Assembly (NCBI GenBank): GCA_013695055.1
Contig: JACDBF010000034.1
Location: 1 to 12,423, forward strand
DNA: 12,423 bases
DNA from: Actinomycetota bacterium
Lineage (GTDB): Bacteria > Actinomycetota > CADDZG01 > WHSQ01
Direction: 5' to 3'
Each line of letters opens with the position of its first letter. Position 1 is the first letter of the stretch. Positions 11,557-12,423 of this stretch are shown piece after piece. The translations under genes were made by a program, and so were the position numbers. The notes beneath the pieces were generated by a model. That model ran no database searches, was not told the origin of the DNA, and saw nothing but the letters and a program-made list of their open reading frames with translations.

Positions 11557-12423
11557 GTGCCGGTCATCGCAGTAGGGCTAAACCACAAGACCGCCCCCAT
11601 CTCGCTGCTGGGCGAGTTGTCCGTAAGCGCGGATGATCTTCCCAAGGCTCTTCATCAGCTCGCTACCTATGAGCACGTCCTTGAAGGCGCGGTCCTGTCG
11701 ACTTGCAATCGCAGTGAGGTCTATGCGTTCGTCACCAAGTTTCACGGCGGCGCGCAGGACCTCAGGAACTTCCTAGCTGAGTTTTGCCACGTAGCTCCCG
11801 AGGAGTTCAACGATCACCTCTACACCTATCACGATGACGCGGCGGCCCGGCATCTCTTCCGCGTTGCCGCGGGAATCGATTCGATGATCGTCGGCGAATC
11901 CGAGATCCTCGGCCAGGTGAAGCACGCGTACCAGGTCGCCGGTGATGACGGAATGATTCATCGCGTGCTTGGACGCGCTTTCCAGCAGGCTCTCAAGGTT
12001 GGCAAAGAGGCACGCACCGATACGTCGATTGGTCGCAATCCGGTGTCGGTCTCATCGGCCGCCGTCGAGCTCGCCAGACGAGCTTTCGGCGGCGACTCGC
12101 TGCGCGACAAACGAGTCTTGATTGTCGGCGCGGGCAAGATGGGACACCTCGCAATGCGTTCATTGGCGCACGCGGGCGCGACCGATGTCGCCGTGGTCAA
12201 CCGGACACAAGAGCGTGCCCTGTCTCTCGCAGAGGCTTATGGAGCAACTCCGATGTCCTTCGATCAATTGGAGCGCGCTGTGGGCGCCGCCGACATCGTG
12301 ATCTCTTCGACGACCTCGCCCGAGAGCGTCATCGACCGACCGATGATCGAGCGAGCCGTGGGAACGCGAGCGCGCGACTTGCCGCTCATGATCATCGATA
12401 TCGCCGTGCCGGCCGATGTCGAG
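11557..12423 (+). CDS. hemA: Glutamyl-tRNA reductase, 3' end outside window
   Basis: 289 codons of HemA are present and the frame runs off the window end. HemA reduces glutamyl-tRNA(Glu) with NADPH to glutamate-1-semialdehyde, the first committed step of the C5 tetrapyrrole pathway. Visible: start (M)PVIAVGLNHKTAP; S-T-C50-N-R-S-E-V-Y with the catalytic Cys at the position used in characterised enzymes; V-G-E-S-E-I-L-G-Q-V-K; and the NADPH site V-G-A-G-K-M-G (190-196). The start is GTG 11557 with no strong ribosome binding site. It lies 18 bp after rex and is probably co-transcribed under Rex control. This frame has no in-window stop, so callers needing a stop would miss it. Confidence 0.96.
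   Translation, partial: MPVIAVGLNHKTAPISLLGELSVSADDLPKALHQLATYEHVLEGAVLSTCNRSEVYAFVTKFHGGAQDLRNFLAEFCHVAPEEFNDHLYTYHDDAAARHLFRVAAGIDSMIVGESEILGQVKHAYQVAGDDGMIHRVLGRAFQQALKVGKEARTDTSIGRNPVSVSSAAVELARRAFGGDSLRDKRVLIVGAGKMGHLAMRSLAHAGATDVAVVNRTQERALSLAEAYGATPMSFDQLERAVGAADIVISSTTSPESVIDRPMIERAVGTRARDLPLMIIDIAVPADVE

Overview
The window looks like an actinobacterial (Actinomycetota) chromosome segment, probably from a lineage without a well-studied model. Three things point there: high GC with GC-rich third codon positions; the tiny actinobacterial ribosomal protein bS22 close to an excisionase-type HTH gene; and a rex-hemA pair with a perfect Rex operator. Genus cannot be told from this sequence.

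Left part (1-2721). The end of a small MerR/excisionase-type HTH gene and a compact terminator are followed by a plus-strand run: a Clp1/Grc3-type P-loop polynucleotide kinase homologue, bS22 (32 aa, unannotated by most callers), and a SAM hydroxide adenosyltransferase whose expected catalytic His is Gln. This run converges on a minus-strand set: a 28-aa membrane peptide gene and a stand-alone CheY-like receiver that appears to start at CTG, coupled to the end of the gene upstream.

Middle (2723-7260). On the minus strand lie a TIM-barrel sugar isomerase/epimerase-like gene with a hairpin-rich leader, a Crp/Fnr regulator and an MFS transporter. The transporter lacks a normal start: its frame runs back through an in-frame TGA to upstream ATGs. 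Divergent from it is an overlapping tlpA-like/ccdA pair for extracytoplasmic thiol reduction and cytochrome c maturation, ending in a hairpin.

Mobile element (7340-10725, 3386 bp). Its borders can be read to the base: 23-bp terminal inverted repeats (22 of 23 matching) flanked by the 8-bp target duplication GGTCACCC. It carries an ISXO2/IS1595-type transposase on plus and three cargo genes on minus: a beta-class DNA methyltransferase fused to an Mrr-like PD-(D/E)xK nuclease domain, a DUF3467 protein, and a small basic protein of unknown function. The transposase and last cargo gene share one CTAG for both stop codons. This modification/nuclease cargo in a near-minimal IS is the most striking thing here.

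Right part (10726-12423). The element sits at the foot of a stem-loop, about 110 bp upstream of rex, between ccdA and rex. Rex has its own operator, TTGTGA-N6-TCACAA, just before its start, and hemA (glutamyl-tRNA reductase, cut by the window end) follows 18 bp later. Before insertion, tlpA-ccdA and rex-hemA formed one neighbourhood for redox-controlled haem and cytochrome c biogenesis.
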